From an uncultured Sterolibacteriaceae bacterium (lineage in GTDB: Bacteria > Pseudomonadota > Gammaproteobacteria > Burkholderiales > Rhodocyclaceae): a stretch of DNA of 64,000 nt. A program made the position numbers and the translations under genes. Position 1 is the stretch's first letter; the number at the start of each line of letters is the position of its first letter. The stretch is from NCBI GenBank assembly GCA_937888595.1, contig CALARK010000022.1, positions 310,001-374,000 on the forward strand, written 5' to 3'. Shown piece after piece: positions 25,160-31,860 of the stretch. The notes under the pieces are model-generated. The model saw only the letters and a list, made by a program, of their open reading frames with translations. It ran no database searches and had not been told where the DNA came from.

Positions 25160-25528
25160 TCAATTTCTGGGGGGATTACCGGCCAGCGATACCTCGGCAT
25201 GCACGCTGTCGTAGGGGGCGCGGATGCCTTGGGCATCGCGTTCGAGCAAGCCGGTATGAACCAAGGCAGCGACATCTTCATGCACGCGCTTGTAGTCTCG
25301 CCCGAGGCTCTTGGCCAGCGCGGCCACATTTTCGGCCGGGTGTTGCCGCACATGGCGCAGCAGCGCGAGGCGCTTGGGCGATAGTGTCGATACCATGGTT
25401 TCCAGATCGAGAAAGGTGAGGTGCGTTTCGTTGACCGCCGTACCCTGTTCAAGCTTGTGCCAGGCGTCGATGAAGCGTTTGCCCATGTCCTCGACCGAGC
25501 CGACATGAAGATTGATCGTTCCGCTCAT
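25160..25528 (-). CDS. tumA: TumA-like antitoxin, HTH protein (HVO_A0114 family)
   Basis: A 122-residue putative DNA-binding antitoxin: the N-terminal GSVEDMGKRFIDAWHKLEQG region, then a winged-helix part (LSPKRLALLRHVRQHPAENV, KSLGRDYKRVHEDVAALV). It follows the TumE gene with a 4-bp overlap, the usual toxin-first order of this pair. The natural C-terminus should be near AEVSLA; the last residues GNPPRN are encoded by insertion-sequence DNA, so the protein is essentially complete but has a foreign tail. Confidence 0.85.
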   Translation of the reverse strand: MSGTINLHVGSVEDMGKRFIDAWHKLEQGTAVNETHLTFLDLETMVSTLSPKRLALLRHVRQHPAENVAALAKSLGRDYKRVHEDVAALVHTGLLERDAQGIRAPYDSVHAEVSLAGNPPRN

Positions 25529-25812
25529 GATTCACCCCGCGCACGTTGAACATCTGTCAAAAAATCGTTTATCAGGGCTTCCACCGACGAGAAACGATAA
25601 GACTCCTCCTTGTCGCCCAGATGCCGGTGGTCGCCTTTGCCTCGCTCGTTGTCGTAGCCAACGACGCGCTGCCCCGGATAACCGTAGAACAGGCTGTACT
25701 TGAAGCGGTGCGAACTGCCAGTGACCCGATTGGGAACATCCCAGATGGTCATTTCGACGATGGCGCCGTCGGGAAATTCCGCACGGTCGTAGAACACACG
25801 CTTTGCCTGCAT
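25525..25812 (-). CDS. tumE: TumE family toxin (DUF6516)
   Basis: A 95-residue protein with the family pattern: AEFPDGAIVEMTIWDVP, then YSLFYGYPGQRVVGYDNERG and KGDHRHLGDKE, closing with VEALINDFLTDVQRA. The conserved DNERGKGDHRH segment is the family hallmark. TumE toxins are reported to be RNA-acting toxins neutralised by the downstream HTH partner. ATG 25812 is used; upstream extension runs into a repeat-bearing intergenic region. It probably helps retain the island. Confidence 0.85.
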   Translation of the reverse strand: MQAKRVFYDRAEFPDGAIVEMTIWDVPNRVTGSSHRFKYSLFYGYPGQRVVGYDNERGKGDHRHLGDKEESYRFSSVEALINDFLTDVQRARGES

Positions 25813-25879
25813 ATGGCGTACTGTGCCATGACTGAGGTATGGCGTCAAGCGACATACGCGAGACTGGCAGAGGCGGTGC

Positions 25880-25903
25880 GCCGTCACGCCAGCGCCGACT
25901 TTT
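25880..25903 (+). repeat. 24-bp dispersed repeat, copy 6 (inside the island)
   Basis: Two mismatches to consensus (GTCACGCCAGCGCCGACTTT). It lies in the divergent gap between tumE and the four-gene operon and is the only copy within the mobile island. Confidence 0.75.
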
Positions 25904-25955
25904 CAAAATTTCGCGTCCGCCACGTTTTATGGTCGTAAGCTCACCGGAGACGACC

Positions 25956-26345
25956 ATGGAAGCTGAAACACAAACGAACCCATTGCCCACCTGGCACTAT
26001 CTGCCGCCCATCGAATACGGCGAAACCGTACAAAGCTTCGGCGGCGCGTCCGGCCTGCGCGTAGTTTTCTACGACAACCTGCGGTCGAGCGGCATGGTGC
26101 AATACCGCTACCTCGCCGCCGTGTATGTGGGCGACACGATGTTTCCTCTGTTCATGGTGGCGGCCGAGTCGAATCCCTTTCTGGCGAGCGAAGGCAAGGG
26201 CGCATGGGCGCTCGGCGTGTTCCGCCCGGAAGGCCATGGGACAGTGGGGTTTTCCGAGGACTATGGCAGTTGGCATCCTTTCGTCGCGGCGGCGATGGAT
26301 CTGATCGTGAAAGAATTTCCCGATTCGAATCCGGTGCAGTTGTGA
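25956..26345 (+). CDS. hypothetical protein, first gene of island operon
   Basis: A 129-residue soluble protein rich in aromatic residues, with no signal peptide or membrane helix and no family I recognise. Notable segments: WHYLPPIEYGETVQSFGG, VVFYDNLRSSG and GYSEDYGSWHPF-like text near 105 (GFSEDYGSWHPF). ATG 25956 follows GGAGACGACC. Its TGA overlaps the ATG of the next gene (TGATG), so it is translationally coupled to the cyclotransferase-like gene. Function unknown; its place at the head of the operon suggests it works with the peptidases. Confidence 0.7.
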   Translation: MEAETQTNPLPTWHYLPPIEYGETVQSFGGASGLRVVFYDNLRSSGMVQYRYLAAVYVGDTMFPLFMVAAESNPFLASEGKGAWALGVFRPEGHGTVGFSEDYGSWHPFVAAAMDLIVKEFPDSNPVQL

Positions 26346-26818
26346 TGATCACATACGCTGCCTATGGCTCGAATATGAATCGCCGCCAGATGCTGGCGCG
26401 CACCGGCAACGAGGCCGAACCGATCGGCACCGCCCTGCTGCAGGACTGGCAACTGGAGTTTCGCCGTGGCGTGCTGACCGTGATGCCGAAGAGTGGCGCG
26501 ATGGTTCCCCTGGCGCTGTGGCGCATCACCGAGCAGGCTCGTCAGGTGCTCGACCGTTACGAGGGCGCCCCCTGGCTCTACGCACCGCGCATGCTGCCGG
26601 GTAGCGATCTCAAGCTCACGACCGGTGAACTGCCCGAGAAATTCCTCATCTACGAGATGACCGCCGACGGCATGAACACCATCGACCGGGCCGATGTCCC
26701 CGGCGCGACCTATTACGACACCTGCGCACAGGGCTATGCCGATTTTGGCTTGCAAGCGTGGCTGCACGTCCTCGACGCGGCGCGCGAGCGTGCCTTGAAT
26801 GGAGTCCATCATGGCTGA
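26345..26818 (+). CDS. gamma-glutamylcyclotransferase-like protein
   Basis: A 157-residue protein of the GGCT/AIG2 fold. The N-terminal YAAYGSNMNRRQM is the substrate-loop YGSN motif, and LDRYEGAPWLYAPRML contains the expected catalytic Glu (YEG). Relatives act on gamma-glutamyl compounds or gamma-glutamylamines, forming 5-oxoproline. It overlaps the peptidase gene downstream by 8 bp and the unknown gene upstream by 1 bp. The substrate here cannot be told; linkage to peptidases suggests action on a modified peptide or amine. Confidence 0.82.
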   Translation: MITYAAYGSNMNRRQMLARTGNEAEPIGTALLQDWQLEFRRGVLTVMPKSGAMVPLALWRITEQARQVLDRYEGAPWLYAPRMLPGSDLKLTTGELPEKFLIYEMTADGMNTIDRADVPGATYYDTCAQGYADFGLQAWLHVLDAARERALNGVHHG

Positions 26819-27986
26819 CCTGATGCTGTTCGCGTCACTCGTCCTGCCCCTGTTGGCCGTGATGCTGGTCGGCCGTTATTTCGAGCGCGGCCTGCTGGAC
26901 GCTCCGCCCGAGGAGCAGGCACGGCGGCGTTATCGCTTGTCCTGGGTCATCACCCCGGCCATCCTTGTCCAGACGGGCCTGCTCTGGTCGATCATGCTGA
27001 ACTGGGGAGTGCACATGGCGACGCCCGCCTGGTTTCTCGACCAGATGGGAGCATTCGCCGGTCTGTTGAAGGGAGTCATCGGGAAACCGGCAACGGCGGC
27101 CGTCCTGTCCATCCTGGGCATGGTGCTGGTCGTGCTCTATTACAGCCTGTATTCGCTGCCATGGCTGCGGCTCGACCGCATCGCCAAGCGGACGCAGGGT
27201 AGCCGCGTGCGCAACACCCAACTCAAATTGACCCTGCGTGGCACCCTAGCCGGTTTCCTGCCACTAATGCTGTGGATCGGCGTTGTTTTGCCCTTCGTCT
27301 CGCAGTTCATTGCACGCGGTGAGGTGGCAACTCTCGCACTGGTAGTGGCTGGCTTTCTGCTGGTCGTGCATAGCCTGTCGCCCTGGCAGATTCAACTGGC
27401 CAACCCGACCACACCGCTGCCGGCGGAACATCCGGTTGCCGCGATGGCGCGTGATCTGTGCGCGCAGGCCGGCGTCGGCATCGATCAGGTACGCGTGCTG
27501 AAACTCGGCGAAACGCGGGTGGCGAACGCGCTCGTCGCCGGCCTGTGGCCGAAGCTGCGTCGCATCTACCTCACCGACCACATGCTGGAAAGCTTCAGCG
27601 TGGCCGAAATCCGCGCCATCCTCGCGCACGAGGTGGGGCACATCCGCCACTGGCATCTGTGGTGGTACCTCGGCATCGCTCTCGGCGGTGTGTTCGTCAT
27701 CCCGCGTCTGGTCGATGCGCTGGCGCAATTCGACCTGCTGGGCGATTCGATCTGGCCGGTGTTGATCGCCCTCGGCCTCTACTGGGGCGTGATGTTCAAG
27801 TTCCTGTCGCGCCGCTTCGAGCGGCAGGCCGACCGTTTCGCCGTCGCGGCGACCGGCGACGTGGCGGCTTTTCAGGCAGCGCTGGAAAAGCTCGCCGAGG
27901 TGAATGGCATGGTGAAGCGCTATTCGAAGTGGGACATCTTCCAGATGCATCCGCCCATTGCCGAGCGGGTGAAGGCTGTGGCTTGA
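26811..27986 (+). CDS. membrane M48-family zinc metallopeptidase
   Basis: A 391-residue integral membrane peptidase of the HtpX/Ste24 type. Hydrophobic helices lie about 5-21, 45-63, 96-115, 145-166, 172-190, 284-300 and 315-332. The active site is complete: HEVGH 273-277, third zinc ligand in ERQAD 337-341, and the late FQMHPP 377-382. The N-terminal half with five helices is longer than in HtpX. ATG 26811 is preferred over 26799 because GGAG is correctly spaced from it. It probably cleaves a membrane or membrane-associated substrate; the next gene starts 1 bp after its stop. Confidence 0.88.
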   Translation: MADLMLFASLVLPLLAVMLVGRYFERGLLDAPPEEQARRRYRLSWVITPAILVQTGLLWSIMLNWGVHMATPAWFLDQMGAFAGLLKGVIGKPATAAVLSILGMVLVVLYYSLYSLPWLRLDRIAKRTQGSRVRNTQLKLTLRGTLAGFLPLMLWIGVVLPFVSQFIARGEVATLALVVAGFLLVVHSLSPWQIQLANPTTPLPAEHPVAAMARDLCAQAGVGIDQVRVLKLGETRVANALVAGLWPKLRRIYLTDHMLESFSVAEIRAILAHEVGHIRHWHLWWYLGIALGGVFVIPRLVDALAQFDLLGDSIWPVLIALGLYWGVMFKFLSRRFERQADRFAVAATGDVAAFQAALEKLAEVNGMVKRYSKWDIFQMHPPIAERVKAVA

Positions 27987-27987
27987 A

Positions 27988-29589
27988 ATGAGTGCGGCGC
28001 TGATTCTTGCCTCGGCTCTCGCGCTGTTGTTTGGTTCGGGTAGCCAGAACAGCGAAGTGGATGACATCTTCGAAGCGGTCGTCATCGTCACCGGGCAGGC
28101 CGACGATGCCGAGCGGGCGGCGAGCGCAGCACGGCGCATCGCCCGGGAAGTTGGCGCAGAGCCGGATCTGGTGGAGGCGTTCGGCGAGCATGCAGCGTTC
28201 AGCGCCGGAGGGCTGGATTCCTACGCGATCCGCTTTCAGCCGGGGCAGCGCCGCGCCTGCCTTGTGCTCGTTCGCACGGAGGAGATTCGCAGCATCCTTG
28301 CATTCTCGCCACAGGCCGACTTCGATTTGCTGGTGGAGATGCTGGCCGCTCACGAGCGGCGGCATTGCCGCCAGGATCTCTGGAGAGATGTAGATACCCC
28401 GGACCTGGACATGTTGCGCGCCGAAGTGGAGGCCGATGCGGCAGCCTTGAACATCCTGTTGCCACCCGGAACGGATGCGCGGCACGATACCGCCCGCCAG
28501 GCTTGGCTGCTGTGGCGGAACATGGATGCCTTCCTGACGGGCAAATCTACACACTGGACCCTGCTGGGTATCTTTGGCATGGAATTGACCGAAGCAGGCA
28601 TCGAGCAGGGATTGGAGTTACAACGACGTGCGGCCCGCTTTCTTCTGGGCAAAGAGGGCGGCGAACCCGGGGCGGCCTGGGAGGCCTTGCGGGGCACCCC
28701 CATAGGGCGTCTCCTGCCGTCGTGGCCCGAGTTCCTCGTGGCGATCCACCATGCCTATGGCGAGGGGCCGGAGGCGATGCGCAGGGCCTTGCGTGGGGAG
28801 GTGACAAGGAATGTGGTGGCGGCAGAAGCGATGTCGTTCTACCAGCCGATGATGGCAGACCTCGTCACGTCCGCGCGTGCTCGCGGCTTCCCGGCCGAGT
28901 TGCGCATCTGGACCGCGAACCGCGACATGGCGCTGCGTTATCTCGGCCAGAAAGACGGGGAGGAGAAGCTGAGAATCGACTGCTACGAACTTTCTCCCGA
29001 CGATAGCCGGCATCTGGGACGATGCGGACTCATTGCCGATGCACTCTTCTCGAACGGCGCGCTGATTCGTCGCCACAGCGATGAAATCGCCGTGTCGCCT
29101 GTTGGCATTGGCATTCCCCAATGGCAGCGATTATCGGAAGCGATGGTGCACCGGATTGGCGAAGAACTGACGCTGGCGCTGACGGCCGGTCATGAAATGG
29201 CGCATGCCGCCTGGAAACTGCATGCAAAGAGGGCTGCCCAAGCCAATGGGTGCGGTGGCAAGGAATGCGACCCTGCACTATTTCATGAAATCGATCTGGA
29301 AGAGGCGTATTGCGACTTGCTGGCAGTGTGGATCGTATCAATTCGCTATGGTCTCCCGCCCGATGGACTGCTGGAAGCGTCTGCCGTTGGACACGCAGCC
29401 TTGGAGGGTCAGGATGCCAACGCATGGTCAGCCTTGGCAGGCTTGCTGGCCCAGGCCCGGATTCCCGGTTACGCGCAGATGGATTTTGTGAAGGCCAGCG
29501 ATACGGCATTGGAGTGGGCGCTACAGATGCCGGGACTGAAAGCAAAGTGGGCGTTGCCGGCCTTGCTGGACTCTGCGGCAAGCGAATGA
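27988..29589 (+). CDS. unrecognised protein with two HExxH/ExxxD zinc sites
   Basis: A 533-residue protein of no family I recognise. A hydrophobic N-terminus (about 2-18) looks like a signal peptide or anchor without a lipobox. The first half has HERRH at 122-126 followed by EVEAD at 146-150. The second half has HEMAH at 402-406 followed by EAYCD at 439-443. Each pair matches the gluzincin layout HExxH...ExxxD seen in the neighbouring M48 enzyme (HEVGH...ERQAD). The region between them, about 160-390, is alpha-rich and undefined. Last gene of the four-gene operon, followed by a terminator. Either a tandem peptidase or one active and one degenerate site. Confidence 0.75.
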   Translation: MSAALILASALALLFGSGSQNSEVDDIFEAVVIVTGQADDAERAASAARRIAREVGAEPDLVEAFGEHAAFSAGGLDSYAIRFQPGQRRACLVLVRTEEIRSILAFSPQADFDLLVEMLAAHERRHCRQDLWRDVDTPDLDMLRAEVEADAAALNILLPPGTDARHDTARQAWLLWRNMDAFLTGKSTHWTLLGIFGMELTEAGIEQGLELQRRAARFLLGKEGGEPGAAWEALRGTPIGRLLPSWPEFLVAIHHAYGEGPEAMRRALRGEVTRNVVAAEAMSFYQPMMADLVTSARARGFPAELRIWTANRDMALRYLGQKDGEEKLRIDCYELSPDDSRHLGRCGLIADALFSNGALIRRHSDEIAVSPVGIGIPQWQRLSEAMVHRIGEELTLALTAGHEMAHAAWKLHAKRAAQANGCGGKECDPALFHEIDLEEAYCDLLAVWIVSIRYGLPPDGLLEASAVGHAALEGQDANAWSALAGLLAQARIPGYAQMDFVKASDTALEWALQMPGLKAKWALPALLDSAASE

Positions 29590-29686
29590 TCGGTTTGAAT
29601 GGCTCCTTCCGAGTGTAGTGCGGCCCGATAACTACGGGGCTGCCAGCGGCAGCAATGGCCGATTTCCAGACAAAACTAAAAAGCTC

Positions 29687-29709
29687 AAAAATCCTGATCG
29701 GATTTTTTG
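29687..29709 (+). terminator. rho-independent-like terminator of the island operon
   Basis: AAAAATCC at 29687-29694 pairs with GGATTTTT at 29700-29707 around a 5-nt loop and ends in a T-run, 98 bp after the last operon gene. Confidence 0.65.
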
Positions 29710-29986
29710 CGGGGTAGGTAATCAGCGGCCACCCTTCAGGATCAGAAAAGCTACCCCGTCTTGATTCCATGGGCGACAAAGAGGCAGTGCATCAGTAGGT
29801 CCAATGCCCACGGAGTAACTGATGCTCTATTATTCACAATGGAGCGTATACGTTATTTTGTGCGATCCGGGTTTGGCAATCCTGTCCAAGCTCTGTCCAA
29901 CTTGGCGTTGGACAAGCTCTTTATTCGATGCGGTAAGTACTATTTCCTGTTGCCATCGTTTACGCGGGTTCCCCTTGTAAACGCTG
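29710..29986. other. non-coding right end of the island
   Basis: No supported gene. CGGGGTAG (29710-29717) and CTACCCCG (29752-29759) form an inverted repeat. TGTCCAA occurs at 29883 and 29894 and inverted at 29909, with a perfect GTCCAAC/GTTGGAC 7-bp hairpin at 29895-29913. TGTCC motifs also occur beside the integrase at 21175 and 21187, so these may be arm-type recombinase sites. Confidence 0.45.
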
Positions 29987-31168
29987 CAGCGGCCGCTGGT
30001 CGATCGGCAGGTTGATCGCCATCGCCAGCACGCCGAGGCCGATGATGATGCTCCAGACGATGTCGTAGCTGCCGGTGCGGTCGAACAGCAAACCGCCGAG
30101 CCAGGCGCCGAGGAAGCTGCCGATCTGGTGGCTGAGGAAGACGAAACCGCCGAGCATGGACAGGTAGGCGACGCCGAACACCTGCGCGATGATGCCGTTG
30201 GTCAGCGGCACGGTGGCAAGCCACAGCAGGCCGATCGCCATGGCGAACAGGTAGGCGGAAGTCGGCGTCAGCGGGACGGCGAGGAAGGCGATGATGATGA
30301 CGCTGCGCGTGATGTAGATCGCCGCCAGCAGGTGCTTTTTGCTGAAGTGCTGGCCGAGCCAGCCGGCCCCGAAGGTGCCGAAGATGTTGAACAGGCCGAT
30401 CAGCGCGAGGCAGGTGACGCCGACGTCGGCCGGCAGCCCCTGGTCCGAGAGATAGGCCGGCAGGTGCACGCCGATGAAGATGACCTGGAAGCCGCAGACG
30501 AAATAGCCGATGGTCAGCAGGTTGAAGCCTTTATGGCCGAAGGCCTCGCGGATCGCCTCCCAGGCCGACTGCGCGTGCCGGCCGGACGCGAGGTCGCGAT
30601 GCGGCTCGGCGAGCGCGGCCGACAGCGGCGCCATCAGCGCGGCGACGGCGGCGAGGATCAGCAGCGCCTGCAGCCAGCCGAAGCCGCTGATCAGCGACTG
30701 CGACACCGGCAGCAGCGCGAACTGGCCGAAGGAGCCCATCGCCCCGGCGATGCCGAGCGCCATGCTGCGTTTTTCGGGCGGCGTGATGCGGCCGAGCACG
30801 CCATAGACGATGCTGAAGGTCGTGCCCGACAGGCCGATGCCGATCAGGAAGCCGGCCGACAGCACGAAGCCGGTGCCCGAAGTCGATAGTGCCATGCCGA
30901 CCAGCCCGAGCACGTAGAGCACGCTGCCGACGAACAGCACCTTGCCGGCGCCGTAGCGGTCGGCGATCAGGCCGGCGATCGGCTGGCTCGCCCCCCACAG
31001 CAGGTTCTGCATGGCCAGCGCGAAGGCGAAGGTCTCGCGCCCCCAGCCGTGGGCGAGCGTCATCGGCTGCAGGAACAGGCCGAAGCCATGGCGCACGCCC
31101 ATGGCCAGCGTCATCAACAGGCCCCCGCAGACGAGGACGACGAGGGGAGTTCTCCAGTGGGTGTGCAT
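29960..31168 (-). CDS. MFS transporter, 3' end rebuilt by island insertion
   Basis: A 402-residue, 12-helix major facilitator resembling the MCT/oxalate-formate antiporter branch (VRHGFGLFLQPMTLAHGWGRETF near the start, LGRITPPEKRSMALGIAGA in the central loop). The substrate is not predictable. ATG 31168 is preferred to an upstream extension through a dispersed repeat. The codons from 30092 downwards come from the island attachment site, so the C-terminus is now QRLQGEPA where the original, left at 20988, was ARLKAQAA. The gene is full length and probably functional. Confidence 0.88.
   Translation of the reverse strand: MHTHWRTPLVVLVCGGLLMTLAMGVRHGFGLFLQPMTLAHGWGRETFAFALAMQNLLWGASQPIAGLIADRYGAGKVLFVGSVLYVLGLVGMALSTSGTGFVLSAGFLIGIGLSGTTFSIVYGVLGRITPPEKRSMALGIAGAMGSFGQFALLPVSQSLISGFGWLQALLILAAVAALMAPLSAALAEPHRDLASGRHAQSAWEAIREAFGHKGFNLLTIGYFVCGFQVIFIGVHLPAYLSDQGLPADVGVTCLALIGLFNIFGTFGAGWLGQHFSKKHLLAAIYITRSVIIIAFLAVPLTPTSAYLFAMAIGLLWLATVPLTNGIIAQVFGVAYLSMLGGFVFLSHQIGSFLGAWLGGLLFDRTGSYDIVWSIIIGLGVLAMAINLPIDQRPLQRLQGEPA
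29987..30092. repeat. 106-bp direct repeat, right island boundary (att site)
   Basis: Perfect match to 21015-21120. Coding for the last membrane helix of the MFS protein in frame. Confidence 0.93.
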
Positions 31169-31174
31169 GGGCAG

Positions 31175-31198
31175 AAAAGTCGGTGCTGGCGGGACGGC
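31175..31198 (-). repeat. 24-bp dispersed repeat, copy 7 (MFS-greB divergent gap)
   Basis: Two mismatches (AAAAGTCGGTGCTGGCGGGA). Ends 10 bp before a GATAAT -10-like box at 31209-31214 of greB, so it overlaps the -35 position. Confidence 0.85.
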
Positions 31199-31245
31199 TT
31201 GGACCCGGGATAATAGCGACTTCCGCAACTGCTTTCGCCCCCAAC

Positions 31246-31809
31246 ATGAACAAGGCCTTCGTCAAGGAAGCCGATGGCGACGACGACGAGGACGACCTGC
31301 CCGGTCTGCCGTCCTTGCCGCCCGGCACGAAAAACTACATGACGCCCGCCGGCCATCGCACCCTGCGCGAGGAATTCGAGCGCCTGATCAAGGTCGAGCG
31401 GCCGCATCTGACGCAGGTGATCGCCTGGGCGGCGAGCAACGGCGACCGCTCCGAGAATGGCGACTACATCTACGGCAAGAAGAAGCTGCGCGAGATGGAC
31501 CGGCGCATCCGCTACCTCACCAAGCGGCTCGATAACGCCGAAGTGGTCGATCCGGCGCAGCAGCAGAACCTCGACCAGGTCTTTTTCGGCGCCACCGTGA
31601 CGGTGATGCCGCTCGGCACGTCGGAGGCGGTCGACATCACCTACCGCATCGTCGGCATCGACGAGGCCGACCCCGCCGGCGGGGCGATCAGCTGGGTCTC
31701 GCCGCTGGCACGGGCGCTGCTGAAGGCCCGCGAGGGCGATGTCGTGAAATTTCAAAGCCCTGCGGGTCTGCGGGAGCTGGAAGTCGTCGAGATCAGCTAC
31801 GAATCTTGA
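31246..31809 (+). CDS. greB: transcription elongation factor GreB
   Basis: A 187-residue secondary-channel factor that rescues backtracked RNA polymerase by stimulating transcript cleavage. An acidic N-terminal extension (about 8-20, EADGDDDEDD) precedes the coiled-coil domain with the tip acidic pair in RSENGDYIYGKKKLREMDRR, then the FKBP-like C-terminal domain (VFFGATVTV, ISWVSPLARALL, GDVVKFQSP). The YGKKKLREID-type motif and the C-domain fit GreB better than GreA. ATG 31246 is used. Confidence 0.92.
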   Translation: MNKAFVKEADGDDDEDDLPGLPSLPPGTKNYMTPAGHRTLREEFERLIKVERPHLTQVIAWAASNGDRSENGDYIYGKKKLREMDRRIRYLTKRLDNAEVVDPAQQQNLDQVFFGATVTVMPLGTSEAVDITYRIVGIDEADPAGGAISWVSPLARALLKAREGDVVKFQSPAGLRELEVVEISYES

Positions 31810-31832
31810 AATGCGGCGGGAGGCCACCATAT
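31805..31832 (+). promoter_or_regulatory. sigma-32 (RpoH) type heat-shock promoter of htpG
   Basis: CTTGAAA at 31805-31811, 13-bp spacer, CACCATAT at 31825-31832, matching the RpoH consensus CTTGAAA-N11-16-CCCCATnT with one mismatch. The -35 box overlaps the stop codon of greB. Predicted transcript start is about 20 nt before the ribosome-binding site. Confidence 0.7.
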
Positions 31833-31860
31833 GGACGTGGTCTTTTTTGGAGGAAACCGC

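Larger units (their letters stand above)
24281..25180 (-). mobile_element. truncated IS3-family (IS407-like) element
   Basis: Holds an intact orfA and an orfB cut off at NGPENIS by the edge of the other insertion sequence. The outer end lies near 25170-25180, where DNA diverges from the TumA antitoxin coding sequence; the exact terminus is not defined. The missing 3' half of the element is not found on the far side of the inserted IS, so it was lost before or during that event. Confidence 0.75.
21015..30092. mobile_element. integrated genomic island of about 9 kb
   Basis: Bounded by 106-bp perfect direct repeats inside the 3' end of an MFS gene. It contains a tyrosine integrase at the left edge, low-GC unknown genes, nested insertion sequences, a TumE/TumA toxin-antitoxin pair and a four-gene operon with two zinc-peptidase-like proteins. 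Net insert is 8972 bp (one repeat plus unique DNA). The rebuilt right junction keeps the MFS reading frame intact. TGTCCAA motifs at both ends may be integrase arm sites. No conjugation, replication or phage structural genes are seen. Confidence 0.9.

Noticed and set aside
24096..25163. A 355-codon frame crossing from the IS407-like orfB into the other insertion sequence
   Set aside because: It reads through the terminal inverted repeat at 24280 by chance; the two halves belong to different elements and strands of history, so it was split into the remnant orfB and orfA.
29761..30015. An 84-codon frame at the right end of the island
   Set aside because: It has no ribosome-binding site, overlaps the attachment repeat and MFS gene on the opposite strand, and resembles nothing.
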